Below, in pieces: positions 9,049-17,513 of a DNA stretch of 64,000 bases; position 1 is the stretch's first letter; each line of letters begins with the position of its first letter. The translations under genes and the position numbers were made by a program. Origin of the DNA: Agrobacterium tumefaciens. GTDB lineage: Bacteria; Pseudomonadota; Alphaproteobacteria; Rhizobiales; Rhizobiaceae. Under the pieces are notes generated by a model that saw only the letters and a program-made list of their open reading frames with translations, ran no database searches and was not told where the DNA came from. The stretch covers positions 682,001 to 746,000 of the forward strand of contig NZ_CP039903.1 of the NCBI RefSeq assembly GCF_005221385.1. Reading direction: 5' to 3'.

Positions 9049-11697
9049 TCAGCCCTTCAGGATACGCCCGACAATGTCGCTCACATCCGTGGACAGGCCC
9101 TTGGCGTCGGCAATCGTCGACAGTGCCGCCCGGGCATGTTCGGCGCGGCTTGCCTCCAGAGACCGCCAAGAACGCATGGAGGTGAGAATGCGCGCGGCAA
9201 GCTGCGGGTTGCGCTTGTCGATGGCGATGATCTGCTCCGCCAGGAACCGATAGGCTGCGCCGTCTGCGCGGTGGAAGCCGGTGGGATTGGCGAAGGCGAG
9301 CGTGCCGACCAGCGAACGCACTCGGTTCGGATTGGTGGCGATGAAATGTTTCGATTTCATCAGTGCCTTGATGCGATCAAGCGCGCCGTCGCCGGGAATG
9401 GCGGCCTGCAGCGAAAACCACTTGTCGAGAACAAGCGCATTGTCGGCAAAGCGCGTTTCGAAGGCGGCCAGCGCTTCTTTCGTCTCGGCGCTGTCAGGGA
9501 AACGTTGCGTCAGCACGCTGAGTGCATGGGCAAGATCGGTCATATTGGTGGCGTCGGCATAGGCTTTCGCGGCGCGTTCCGGGGTTCCCTCGGCAAAAGC
9601 GAGAAAGGTCAACGCGCCATTGCGGAGCGAGCGGCGTCCGGCGCTGTCGGCATCCGGGCTGTAGGCTTCGCTGCCGCCCGTACCGTCGGCAAGCTGTCGC
9701 AGCGTTTCAAGCCCGGCCGTTGCTATCGCCTTTATGGTGGCGTTGCGCGCCTTGTGAATGGCGTCCGGATCGGTATTGCCACCCAGTTCACGGGCAATAT
9801 CCGTTTCGCTGGGCAGCGCCAGCGCCTGTGCGCGGAAAGCAGGCTCGAGCGAAGAATCGCCGACGATTTCAATAAGCGTTGCGATGAGTTCGGCGTCCGT
9901 GCGCACCTCGCCGCCATTCTGCACGGCTTTGGTGGCGGCAATCAGTGCCGGCAGGGCAAGATCGGTCAGCGCCTGAAAACGGGCAAACATATCCGTCTCG
10001 TGCCGGGCGATCTGCACCAGATCGGCGGCATTCTGCTCGAAATGCAGATTGACCGGCGCCGAGAAGCTGCGATTGATCGACAGCACCGGCCGCGACGAAA
10101 TGCCGGAGAAGGAGAAGGTCTGGTTGCGCTCGGTCAGGTGCAGCACGCCATCGCGGTATTCGCCGCCGACGACTGCCTGTGGCTCCGCGATCTGACCATT
10201 GTCGAGGATCAGCGCCAGCGACAGCGGAATGTGCCGTGGCTGTTTTACCGGCTGGCCGGGTGTCGGCGCCACGGTCTGTTCCAGCGTCAAACTGAAAGTG
10301 GCCTTGCCGGCATCATAAGCGGAGGAGACGGAGACCAGCGGCGTGCCCGCCTCGGTATACCACAGCGAAAACTGCGAAAGATCGCGGCCGCTGGCATCGG
10401 CAAAGCTCTTGACGAAATCCTCAACCGTCGCCGCTTCGCCGTCATGGCGTTCGAAATAAAGGTCCATGCCCTTCTTGAAATCATCAGCACCGAGGATCGT
10501 GGCGATCATGCGGGTGACTTCGGCGCCCTTTTCATAAACGGTCGTCGTGTAGAAATTGTTGATTTCACGATAGGTATCGGGGCGCGGCGGATGTGCCAGC
10601 GGACCGGAATCCTCCGGAAACTGCTCCGATTTCAGATGGCGTACATCGGCAATGCGCTTGACCGGGCGCGAGCGCATGTCGGCGGAAAATTCCTGATCGC
10701 GATAGACCGTCAGGCCCTCCTTCAGGCACAGCTGGAACCAGTCGCGGCAGGTGATGCGGTTGCCGGTCCAGTTGTGGAAATATTCATGCGCGATGATGCG
10801 CTCGATATTGGCGTAATCAGCGTCAGATGCGGTTTCCGGGTCGGCCAGCACGAATTTGTCGTTGAAGACGTTGAGACCCTTGTTCTCCATCGCCCCCATG
10901 TTGAAATCGGATACGGCGACGATCATGAAGATATCGAGGTCGTATTCGCGGCCGAAACGCTCTTCGTCCCATTTCATTGAACGCTTCAGCGCGTCCATGG
11001 CGTAGGCCGCACGCGGTTCCTTGCCGTGCTCGACATAGATTTTCAGCGCCACTTCACGACCGGAGACGGTGGTAAACGTGTCTTCCACCACGCCGAGATC
11101 ACCGGCGACGAGCGCGAAGAGATAGCTGGGTTTCGGGTGCGGATCGAACCAGGCGGCAAAGTGCCGGCCTTCATCGTAATTGCCGCCGCCGAGGAAATTG
11201 CCGTTCGACAGGAGCAGCGGATTGCCTTCCTTTGCGGCGATGATCGTCACCGTATAGGGCGCCAGAACATCGGGACGGTCGGGGAAATAGGTGATGCGGC
11301 GGAAACCTTCCGCCTCGCATTGGGTGCAATAAACGCCATTGGTGCGATAAAGCCCCATCAGCTGCGTATTGACCTGCGGATTGATGTAATTGGTGACGCA
11401 GATCTCGAAGGGCGTTTCCGCCGGCAGATCACGGATGGTCAGGCTGTCGGGCGTAGCGTCATATTGGCTGGCGGGGATCTCGACCTGATCGAGCAGCAGG
11501 CCCGAAAGCGTCAGCTCGTCACCATCGAGAACCAGCGGTGCCTGTGGATCGACGCCTTCGCGTCGGTGAAAGATCAGACGGGCTTCGACCTTGGTATTCT
11601 TGGGGTCGAGTTCGAAGGTGAGATCCACCCGCTCCAGAACGAAATCGGTGGGGCGGTAATCTGCCAGGTGAACGATCTGGCCCGTGTCTGTTCGCAT
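9049..11697 (-). CDS. pepN: Aminopeptidase N (M1 zinc metallopeptidase)
   Basis: Removes N-terminal amino acids from peptides in the cytoplasm during protein turnover. At 882 residues it matches bacterial PepN. The substrate-binding motif GAMEN and the zinc site HEYFH with a downstream Glu (LKEGLTVYRD) are present, preceded by the N-terminal beta domain and followed by the Ig-like and helical C-terminal domains. The start MRTDTGQ has CAGGAA shortly upstream. It probably has its own promoter in the AT-rich region beyond 11700. Confidence 0.96.
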   Translation of the reverse strand: MRTDTGQIVHLADYRPTDFVLERVDLTFELDPKNTKVEARLIFHRREGVDPQAPLVLDGDELTLSGLLLDQVEIPASQYDATPDSLTIRDLPAETPFEICVTNYINPQVNTQLMGLYRTNGVYCTQCEAEGFRRITYFPDRPDVLAPYTVTIIAAKEGNPLLLSNGNFLGGGNYDEGRHFAAWFDPHPKPSYLFALVAGDLGVVEDTFTTVSGREVALKIYVEHGKEPRAAYAMDALKRSMKWDEERFGREYDLDIFMIVAVSDFNMGAMENKGLNVFNDKFVLADPETASDADYANIERIIAHEYFHNWTGNRITCRDWFQLCLKEGLTVYRDQEFSADMRSRPVKRIADVRHLKSEQFPEDSGPLAHPPRPDTYREINNFYTTTVYEKGAEVTRMIATILGADDFKKGMDLYFERHDGEAATVEDFVKSFADASGRDLSQFSLWYTEAGTPLVSVSSAYDAGKATFSLTLEQTVAPTPGQPVKQPRHIPLSLALILDNGQIAEPQAVVGGEYRDGVLHLTERNQTFSFSGISSRPVLSINRSFSAPVNLHFEQNAADLVQIARHETDMFARFQALTDLALPALIAATKAVQNGGEVRTDAELIATLIEIVGDSSLEPAFRAQALALPSETDIARELGGNTDPDAIHKARNATIKAIATAGLETLRQLADGTGGSEAYSPDADSAGRRSLRNGALTFLAFAEGTPERAAKAYADATNMTDLAHALSVLTQRFPDSAETKEALAAFETRFADNALVLDKWFSLQAAIPGDGALDRIKALMKSKHFIATNPNRVRSLVGTLAFANPTGFHRADGAAYRFLAEQIIAIDKRNPQLAARILTSMRSWRSLEASRAEHARAALSTIADAKGLSTDVSDIVGRILKG

Positions 11698-12380
11698 GAC
11701 TGTTCCTGAATAACTTAGCGTGGTCTTCCCGCCATCATGTCGTCATAAGGCCGGGATGTAAAATAGGTGGAGTATTCGTCACGTTCATGTGCGCATCGGA
11801 GGACATTCTGTCCCGCCATAAAGGCTTTACCGGCCATGCAGACGATCCTCCCCCCGCTGCCGGACCCATGGACCATCGCAGCAAATGTTGAACGATTGCT
11901 GAAATTATATTTTATTTTCTTCAAATTTTAGCGCATGTCGCTTTTGGTCTGATTCCCGCCACTGTCATTCCGGCTCACCAACGCTGAAGTACTTCGCCAA
12001 GTTGTCTGTGTCCGTCATGCCGGACTTGATCCGGCATCCAGCCAGCCCAAGTCCTTGGGCCGAAATGACTCTTTCGCCGCGCAGACGCGCGTCGGCTGGA
12101 TTCCGGCTCAAGGCCGGAATGACGGAAGAGGTGTATTTTGCGCTCCGGGTTGCTGTCTCGGTTTAAACCGGACAGCCGTGGCTCAGGGCCGGCATGCGGA
12201 AGCGAAAGCCCTCAGCAATCCAGAACGAGATCAACCGAATTCATGGGTGAATAACATTTTTTGATGTAAAGGGCTGGAGGAATGTTCTAGCCTTGCGCAA
12301 ATCCAATTCCCCTGCGTCGTCCTCCCCGCATGAAAAATCCCCAGATGGCGTGTTTGCGCAGCCGATATGAGTAACTGCCA
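11698..12380. other. Intergenic region with AT-rich patch and repeat A1
   Basis: This 683-bp stretch has no convincing gene. Around 11895-11930 it is unusually AT-rich, which would suit a pepN promoter on the minus strand. From 12013 it holds one full mosaic repeat of family A, with what looks like a stray repeat arm at about 11964-11978. The rest, up to the start of the DMT transporter, shows nothing recognisable. Confidence 0.5.
12013..12125. repeat. Intergenic mosaic palindrome, family A, copy 1
   Basis: Outer arms (GTCATGCCGGACTTGATCC on the left, GGCTCAAGGCCGGAATGAC on the right) enclose two inner modules: AGCCCAAGTCCTTGGGC and CGCCGCGCAGACGCGCGTCG. Related copies lie at 23854, 38901, 52025 and 62117. 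The layout resembles the RIME-type elements described in rhizobia. Confidence 0.9.
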
Positions 12381-13319
12381 ATGAACGCCGAACCGACCAA
12401 TCCCTTCCGCGGGATCAGCATGAAGCTGGTTTCGGTTGGCTTTTTTCTTGTCATGCAGACCTGTATCAAGGCCGCCGGTCCGGATGTGCCGGCCGGTCAG
12501 ATCACCTTCTTCCGCTCCGCTTTCGCCATCATCCCGATTGTCGTTTATCTCGCCTGGCTGCATGCGCTGACAAGCGCGCTGCACACCAATAATCTTCTTG
12601 GCCATTTCAAGCGCGGTTTTCTCGGCATCCTGTCCATGGCATGCGGTTTTTACGGGCTGACCATGCTGCCGCTGCCGGAATTCATCGCCATCGGTTATGC
12701 GTCGCCGCTTCTGGCCGTCGTTTTCGCCGCCTTCATCCTGCATGAGAAGGTGCGCGTTTATCGCTGGAGCGCGGTGTTTGTCGGCATGATGGGCGTGCTG
12801 GTGATTTTATGGCCCAAGATGACGCTTTTGCGGGAAGGCGGCTTTGCCGCCGGTGAAGGGCTGGGGGCGATTGCCGTGCTGTTCGGCGCGGCGCTGGGCG
12901 GCCTGGCGATGATCCAGGTGCGGCAATTGGTCGATACCGAAAAAACGCCGACCATCGTGCTCTATTTTTCGCTCACCGCCACCCTGCTGTCGCTGGTCAG
13001 CGTGCCCTTCGGCTGGAGCGCGCTGAGCATGACGCAGGCCATGCTGTTGATCACCAGCGGCATCTGCGGCGGCGTTGCGCAGATCTTCCTGACGGAGAGC
13101 TACCGCCATGCCGAAGTCTCGGTCATCGCACCCTTCGAATACAGCTCCATCGTCTTCGGGATCGCGGTTTCCTACGTCCTGTTCGGAGATATCCCCACGC
13201 TCACCATGCTGATCGGCACGGCGATCGTTATCCTCGCCGGCATCTTCATCATTTTCCGCGAGCATCAATTGGGGCTGGCGAGACGGGCGGCGCGCAAGGC
13301 TTCGACGCCGCAGGGGTGA
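12381..13319 (+). CDS. EamA/DMT-superfamily transporter
   Basis: A 312-residue inner membrane protein with about ten hydrophobic segments in two EamA-type halves (about 10-145 and 158-295). It has the short basic C-terminus common in this family (REHQLGLARRAARKA). Such proteins export metabolites or amino-acid derivatives, but the substrate cannot be read from the sequence. It stands alone: the upstream region is non-coding and downstream lies a repeat followed by a minus-strand gene. Confidence 0.88.
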   Translation: MNAEPTNPFRGISMKLVSVGFFLVMQTCIKAAGPDVPAGQITFFRSAFAIIPIVVYLAWLHALTSALHTNNLLGHFKRGFLGILSMACGFYGLTMLPLPEFIAIGYASPLLAVVFAAFILHEKVRVYRWSAVFVGMMGVLVILWPKMTLLREGGFAAGEGLGAIAVLFGAALGGLAMIQVRQLVDTEKTPTIVLYFSLTATLLSLVSVPFGWSALSMTQAMLLITSGICGGVAQIFLTESYRHAEVSVIAPFEYSSIVFGIAVSYVLFGDIPTLTMLIGTAIVILAGIFIIFREHQLGLARRAARKASTPQG

Positions 13320-13390
13320 GGGGTGTTTTCCTCCCGCCATATACTTGGTTGTAATGTATTCAAGTTGATGACGAAGGATACCTATTTTTC

Positions 13391-13490
13391 CGGCGTCATC
13401 CTTGGGCTTGTCCCAAGGATCTAAACACGTCACGAAAATCGATCCGTCGCAGATCCTCGGGACAGGCCCGAGGATGACGTCAGAGTAGTT
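13391..13490. repeat. Intergenic palindrome, family B, copy 1
   Basis: Composed of GCGTCATCCTTGGGCTTGTC, a hairpin (CTTGGGCTTGTCCCAAG), a linker beginning ATCTAA, and a second hairpin (CCTCGGGACAGGCCCGAGG) ending in ATGACGTCAGAGT. Copies lie at about 33927 and 58148. The outer ends GTCATCC and GGATGAC are mutually inverted. Confidence 0.88.
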
Positions 13491-13540
13491 GGCGAGGTTC
13501 ATAACCTCGCCGTCTCTCTCAGCAAAACACGCAAAAGCAA

Positions 13541-13566
13541 AAGGCGCCTTCCCGAAGAAAGACGCC
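13541..13566 (-). terminator. Intrinsic terminator for the 63-residue gene
   Basis: Read on the minus strand, GGCGTCTTTC, a TTCG loop and GGAAGGCGCC form a 10-bp stem (two G-U pairs) followed by TTTTGCTTTT. It lies about 50 bp past the stop of the small gene at 13615-13806 and supports that gene being transcribed on its own. Confidence 0.75.
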
Positions 13567-13614
13567 AGCGCGCAATCATATATGTGGACCAGCTTTATAC
13601 TGGCCTGAATGCTC

Positions 13615-13806
13615 TCAGCGCTCGCGGAAATCCGCAAAGACAGCCGAAGGACGCGTCACGCGGACCTGCTGCATGGCAGCGCGTGCGGTCATCTGTTCGT
13701 TAGCGGCAGCGCCGAAACGATGGTAGCCCTGACTGGAGCGTGGGCCGAGGCCCGCCAGACGGAGCGTTTCAAAGCCGGAATGTACCGGACGGAAGCGAGT
13801 GGTCAT
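13615..13806 (-). CDS. Small basic protein of unknown function
   Basis: 63 residues, rich in Arg and Ala, with no domain I recognise and no membrane segment. It is supported as a gene by AAGGAACCAAGG just before its ATG, an AT-rich stretch upstream that could be a promoter, and an intrinsic terminator immediately downstream at 13541-13566. It is monocistronic between the DMT transporter and the uracil-DNA glycosylase. Confidence 0.65.
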   Translation of the reverse strand: MTTRFRPVHSGFETLRLAGLGPRSSQGYHRFGAAANEQMTARAAMQQVRVTRPSAVFADFRER

Positions 13807-13957
13807 TGCCTTGGTTCCTTAAACCGAATTCCTCCCAAGACACTGTGGTATATCGCAGCGCAGCATGGATTCGGCAAGCTGGCCAAATGCGTCGCTGTTA
13901 TGCGAATTGCGCATGGCTTTTTTCACAATTCGTTTACACTGAGCAATAATAAGGCAA

Positions 13958-14872
13958 TCAGCCCTGAGTAACCTTGGCCTGAAACGCCAATAAATCCTGC
14001 CATGCCAATGACTTGGAGGCCGGAGCGTTCAAAAGTTCCTGCGGATGCAGGCTGGCCAGCGCCGGCAAAACAAGATGTCCGGCTGCGACATCACGCCACT
14101 GTCCGCGCAGCGTATGGATCGTTCCCGTGCCGCCGAAGAAGAAACGTGCGGTGAAGTTGCCAAGAAGCAACAGGTGTTTCGGCTCCGCCAGCGCGATCTG
14201 ACGCTCGATGAAGGGGCGGCAGATATCCATTTCCGCCTGGGTCGGCGGGCGGTTGCCGGGTGGCCGCCAGGGCACGACATTGCCGAGCATGATGGTGCCG
14301 CGTTCAAGGCCGATTGCCGAAAGCATACGGTCAAGCAAAAGCCCGGTCTTGCCGGCAAAGGGCAGGCCTTCGCGGTCGTCATCGGCATCCGGCATGGGGC
14401 CGATGACCATGATGGCGGATGAGGGATCGCCTTCGGTGAAGATCGTGCTGCGCGCGCTGTTCTTGAGATTACAGCCGCTGAACCCTTCAAGCGCGGTTTT
14501 CAGCTCGGCGAGCGACCTTGCGCTTTCGGCCGCAAAACGCGCTGCCGCCACGGCCTGTTCGTCCGGCATGGCAACATTCTGCTGAACCGCGGGGGCTGCT
14601 GGCGTGGCACGCGCCGGCGTCTGGCGTTTCGGCTGTTGCTGCGGGGGCTGTTGATGGGGGGCGTCGCCGGCGCGTTCCATCGGCTGCTGGCCGGACTGGC
14701 GCGCGGCTGCGCCGGTCTCCTGTCCCTGCATCGGCCGGGCAGGACGGGCGGCGGCAAATTCGGCGAAACGGTCGAGCGGCTGGTCTTCCAGCAGCCTGTC
14801 GACACCCGCATCCGCATGGAAATGCAGGAGGGCGGCAAGTTCGGCCGGGGAAAGGTCGTGGGCGGCGATCAT
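13958..14872 (-). CDS. Uracil-DNA glycosylase, family 4/5-like
   Basis: 304 residues. The N-terminal 100 or so form a Pro/Gln/Ala-rich low-complexity linker after a short helix. The catalytic domain follows, with the family pattern GPMPDADDDREGLPFAGKTG (usual form GEAPG-DE--G-PF-G--G) and, near the end, LASLHPQELL with the motif-2 His. It would excise uracil from DNA. Of the four cysteines that bind the 4Fe-4S cluster in classical family 4, only those in FSGCNLK and DICRPF are visible; the KCRPPGNR position is PWRPPGNR. It may therefore belong to a cluster-less branch. Confidence 0.85.
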   Translation of the reverse strand: MIAAHDLSPAELAALLHFHADAGVDRLLEDQPLDRFAEFAAARPARPMQGQETGAAARQSGQQPMERAGDAPHQQPPQQQPKRQTPARATPAAPAVQQNVAMPDEQAVAAARFAAESARSLAELKTALEGFSGCNLKNSARSTIFTEGDPSSAIMVIGPMPDADDDREGLPFAGKTGLLLDRMLSAIGLERGTIMLGNVVPWRPPGNRPPTQAEMDICRPFIERQIALAEPKHLLLLGNFTARFFFGGTGTIHTLRGQWRDVAAGHLVLPALASLHPQELLNAPASKSLAWQDLLAFQAKVTQG

Positions 14873-14915
14873 GGTAGGAAATTATCCCATGTTCCCCGCC
14901 CGGGGAACCCGTAAA

Positions 14916-16214
14916 TCACGCTGTCCAGCGCTGAATGTCACCGCTTTCGCCGATCATGGCCAGACCATGGGCAATCGATAGCAGTTCGCCGCCGCTTTCG
15001 ATCCGGTCGGCATCGAAACGGCGGGTGAAAAGCTCCCGCACCGCCGGCACGAAGGAGGTGCCGCCGGTCAGGAACACCTTGTCGATGGCATCAGGCGCCA
15101 CTTGCGTTTTTTCCAGCACCTCGTCCAGTGCGCCTTCGATCTTGGCGAGGTCGTCGGCGATCCAGCCGTTGAAGTCGCTGCGTTTCACCATCTTGCGCCC
15201 GGCCTTGCCGAGCGGCGTGAAGTTGAATTCCGCTTCTTCCGCCGAAGAAAGCGCCATCTTGGTGGCGGAGATCGCCTGATAGAGCGGGTAACCCTCATCA
15301 TGGTCGACGAGATCGATGAAGAGTTCGAGCTTTTCCGGTTCCAGCGCCGAACGCACCAGCGATTTGAGCGCGGTGAATTCCTTCGAGGTCTTGAAGATCG
15401 ACAGCTGGTTCCAGCGGCCGAAATTCACGTAATAACCCGAGGGCACATCCAGCACCTTGTCGAAGCTCTTGAACTTGCTGCCTTTGCCGATCTCAGGCGA
15501 GACCAGATTGTCGATCATCCGGAAGTCGAAATGGTCACCCGCCACGCCGACGCCGGAATGGCCGATGGGGGTGGCGGAAAGCTTGCCGGCATGGGTCTCG
15601 AAACGGATCAGTGAATAGTCGGTGGTGCCGCCGCCGAAATCCGCCACCAGCACGTTGGCGTCCTTTTTCAGGCTCTGGGCGAAATAATAAGCCGCTGCCA
15701 CCGGCTCATAGACATAGTGGATTTCCGGAAAACCGGCGCGCGTCAGCGCCTCGTTGTAACGGGCAAGCGCCAGCGCCTCGTCCGGATTGCTGCCGGCGAA
15801 ACGCACCGGCCGGCCGGCGATGACGGTTGAGACGTCGCCCGGCCATTCATCACCCGCATAGGTTTTCAGTTTGCGCAGGAACACCTCCATCAGATCCTCG
15901 AAGCTCTGGCGCTTGGCGAAGATCAGCGTGCCCTGAAACAGCGGCGACGCCGCAAAGGTCTTGATCGACTGCAGGAATCGGCAATCGCCCGCATTGTCGA
16001 TGAATTGCCGGATGGCGGCATGGCCCGCTTCCACATGTAGCGCCGCGGCACCGAGGCCGGCGTCCTTCATGAAGGAGAGCGCCGTGCGCATGCTGTCATC
16101 CGTGCCGGCGTTGCTGGTAAAACGCATGGAACGGCTGTCGCCATCGCCGTTGGAAAGAGCCATGACCGTGTTGGTCGTGCCGAAATCGAGGCCAAGTGCC
16201 CGCTTTTGCGTCAT
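14916..16214 (-). CDS. Hsp70-family protein without substrate-binding domain (YegD-like)
   Basis: 432 residues, covering only the actin-like ATPase of Hsp70. Phosphate 1 (LDFGTTNTVMAL), phosphate 2 (VADFGGGTTDYSL) and the adenosine motif (FLTGGTSFVPAVRELF) are intact, so ATP binding is likely. The C-terminal peptide-binding domain of DnaK is absent, as in YegD proteins, whose clients are unknown. Two ATGs are possible; I prefer 16214 because AAGG lies 8 bases before it, while the ATG at 16220 is too close. Only about 40 bp separates it from the glycosylase downstream, so the two may be co-transcribed. Confidence 0.85.
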   Translation of the reverse strand: MTQKRALGLDFGTTNTVMALSNGDGDSRSMRFTSNAGTDDSMRTALSFMKDAGLGAAALHVEAGHAAIRQFIDNAGDCRFLQSIKTFAASPLFQGTLIFAKRQSFEDLMEVFLRKLKTYAGDEWPGDVSTVIAGRPVRFAGSNPDEALALARYNEALTRAGFPEIHYVYEPVAAAYYFAQSLKKDANVLVADFGGGTTDYSLIRFETHAGKLSATPIGHSGVGVAGDHFDFRMIDNLVSPEIGKGSKFKSFDKVLDVPSGYYVNFGRWNQLSIFKTSKEFTALKSLVRSALEPEKLELFIDLVDHDEGYPLYQAISATKMALSSAEEAEFNFTPLGKAGRKMVKRSDFNGWIADDLAKIEGALDEVLEKTQVAPDAIDKVFLTGGTSFVPAVRELFTRRFDADRIESGGELLSIAHGLAMIGESGDIQRWTA

Positions 16215-16515
16215 CGCCATATCCTTGTCGCCGAAAGAAATATTCGCCCGGCCCTTGGGTGGCCCGGCGTGAAAATAAGGGATGCCTTTGGCGTCCCGAT
16301 GTCAGAGGAGGGCGGTTGATTGCATAAGCTCGACGGAATGGCAAGCGTTGCTCCCACGTTTATTGTGACATTTGTATGAAGCAACCGTCGCATTCGGGGC
16401 TGGACTTTCCTGCCCTTATTAAATATTTTTTTGCATGCAGAGAGTATAAGATAGAAATATAGTGCTGAAGTGTAGATTTATTTTTTATCTGTTGCGTTTT
16501 TAAACGGAAGCCTCG
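16215..16515. other. AT-rich divergent intergenic region
   Basis: A 301-bp spacer between the Hsp70-like gene and the GGDEF gene. The stretch 16415-16500 is strongly AT-rich for this genome and probably holds the promoter for the GGDEF gene. No repeat or operator is seen. Confidence 0.45.
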
Positions 16516-17493
16516 ATGTCCCGAAAGCTGGCCCTTTCCGCCCGTCAAGAAGCACCGTCAGAGCGGCCGCCCCTTGTTCGCGGTGATGCGGAAAGCTTCA
16601 ATCGCCATCTCATGGAACTTATGGAAGCGTCGCAGCAGGGCTATGCCCTTTTCGACGGTGGTGACGAGCTGCGTTTTGCCAACACCGTGTTCCGCGAGGC
16701 GCTGGGCATGGGGCAGGATGACTTCCCGAGTTGGGTGGAGTTGATGCGCAGCGGTTACAGCAGTTCCACCGGCACCGCCATCGAAACCTCCGATTTTGAA
16801 CTGTGGCTGCGCTCCACCAGGACGAGGCGCGGCAAGCTGCCCTTTCGCACCATCGAGACCAGCCTGAATGACGGGCGCTGGATGCTGACGACTGAAACGA
16901 CGTTGCCGGGCGGCTGGATGTTGTGTGTCGTCACCGATGTTTCCGAACTCGGCATCGAGTTGCGCGATCTGCGGCAGCAGCGCGACAGGGCGCTGAAGTC
17001 GGCGCTGAGCGACGAACTAACCGGTCTCGGCAACCGCCGCTACGCCATGGATAGCCTTAATCACATGCTCGGTCCCAGCAAGGCGCAGGCGCTTGCCGTC
17101 ATCATCATGGATATCGATCACTTCAAGTCGGTGAATGATCGTTTCGGACATGCCTGTGGCGATCTGGTTCTCAAGGATTTCGCCGCGCGGCTTTCCGCGA
17201 GCGTCGGGCGCGACGATCTCGTCGGCCGGATCGGCGGAGAAGAGTTCCTGCTCGTCCTCAGCGGTTCGCGGATGCATATCGCCGAGGCCGTCATGCAGCG
17301 GCTGCTGTCGACGCTGGCTGATGCGTCACCGCTCGGGGATATGCCGGATTTCCGTTATAGCTGTTCGGCCGGCATCGCCTTTGCCAATCCCGGCGAGAGC
17401 GCCAGCGATGTTCTGCGCCGCGCCGACACGGCCCTTTATGAAGCCAAGAATACCGGCCGAAACTGCTTCGTGATCTACGAAGCGGTCTCCTGA
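16516..17493 (+). CDS. PAS-GGDEF diguanylate cyclase
   Basis: 325 residues. A PAS-like domain (about 35-145, QQGYALFDGGDELRFANTVF) is joined by a helical signal linker (about 148-165) to a GGDEF domain (about 165-325). The active-site motif is GGEEF at about residue 240, which is functional in the family, so c-di-GMP synthesis is expected. The residues before it read GRDDLVGRI, so the RxxD inhibitory site is not in its usual place. There is no membrane segment. It is convergent with the SDR gene 20 bp away. Confidence 0.92.
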   Translation: MSRKLALSARQEAPSERPPLVRGDAESFNRHLMELMEASQQGYALFDGGDELRFANTVFREALGMGQDDFPSWVELMRSGYSSSTGTAIETSDFELWLRSTRTRRGKLPFRTIETSLNDGRWMLTTETTLPGGWMLCVVTDVSELGIELRDLRQQRDRALKSALSDELTGLGNRRYAMDSLNHMLGPSKAQALAVIIMDIDHFKSVNDRFGHACGDLVLKDFAARLSASVGRDDLVGRIGGEEFLLVLSGSRMHIAEAVMQRLLSTLADASPLGDMPDFRYSCSAGIAFANPGESASDVLRRADTALYEAKNTGRNCFVIYEAVS

Positions 17494-17513
17494 CGGTTTG
17501 TGCGTGGCGGCTG

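Noticed and set aside
8725..10980. 751-codon plus-strand frame inside pepN
   Set aside because: Antisense shadow of pepN with no recognisable domain.
11715..11924. 69-codon minus-strand frame beginning with Lys-rich residues
   Set aside because: It starts at TTG in an AT-rich stretch without a ribosome-binding site and has no family pattern; more likely promoter DNA of pepN.
12013..12125. Repeat copies as a CRISPR array or insertion sequences
   Set aside because: Copies are single and tens of kb apart, are palindromic, have no spacers and encode no transposase.
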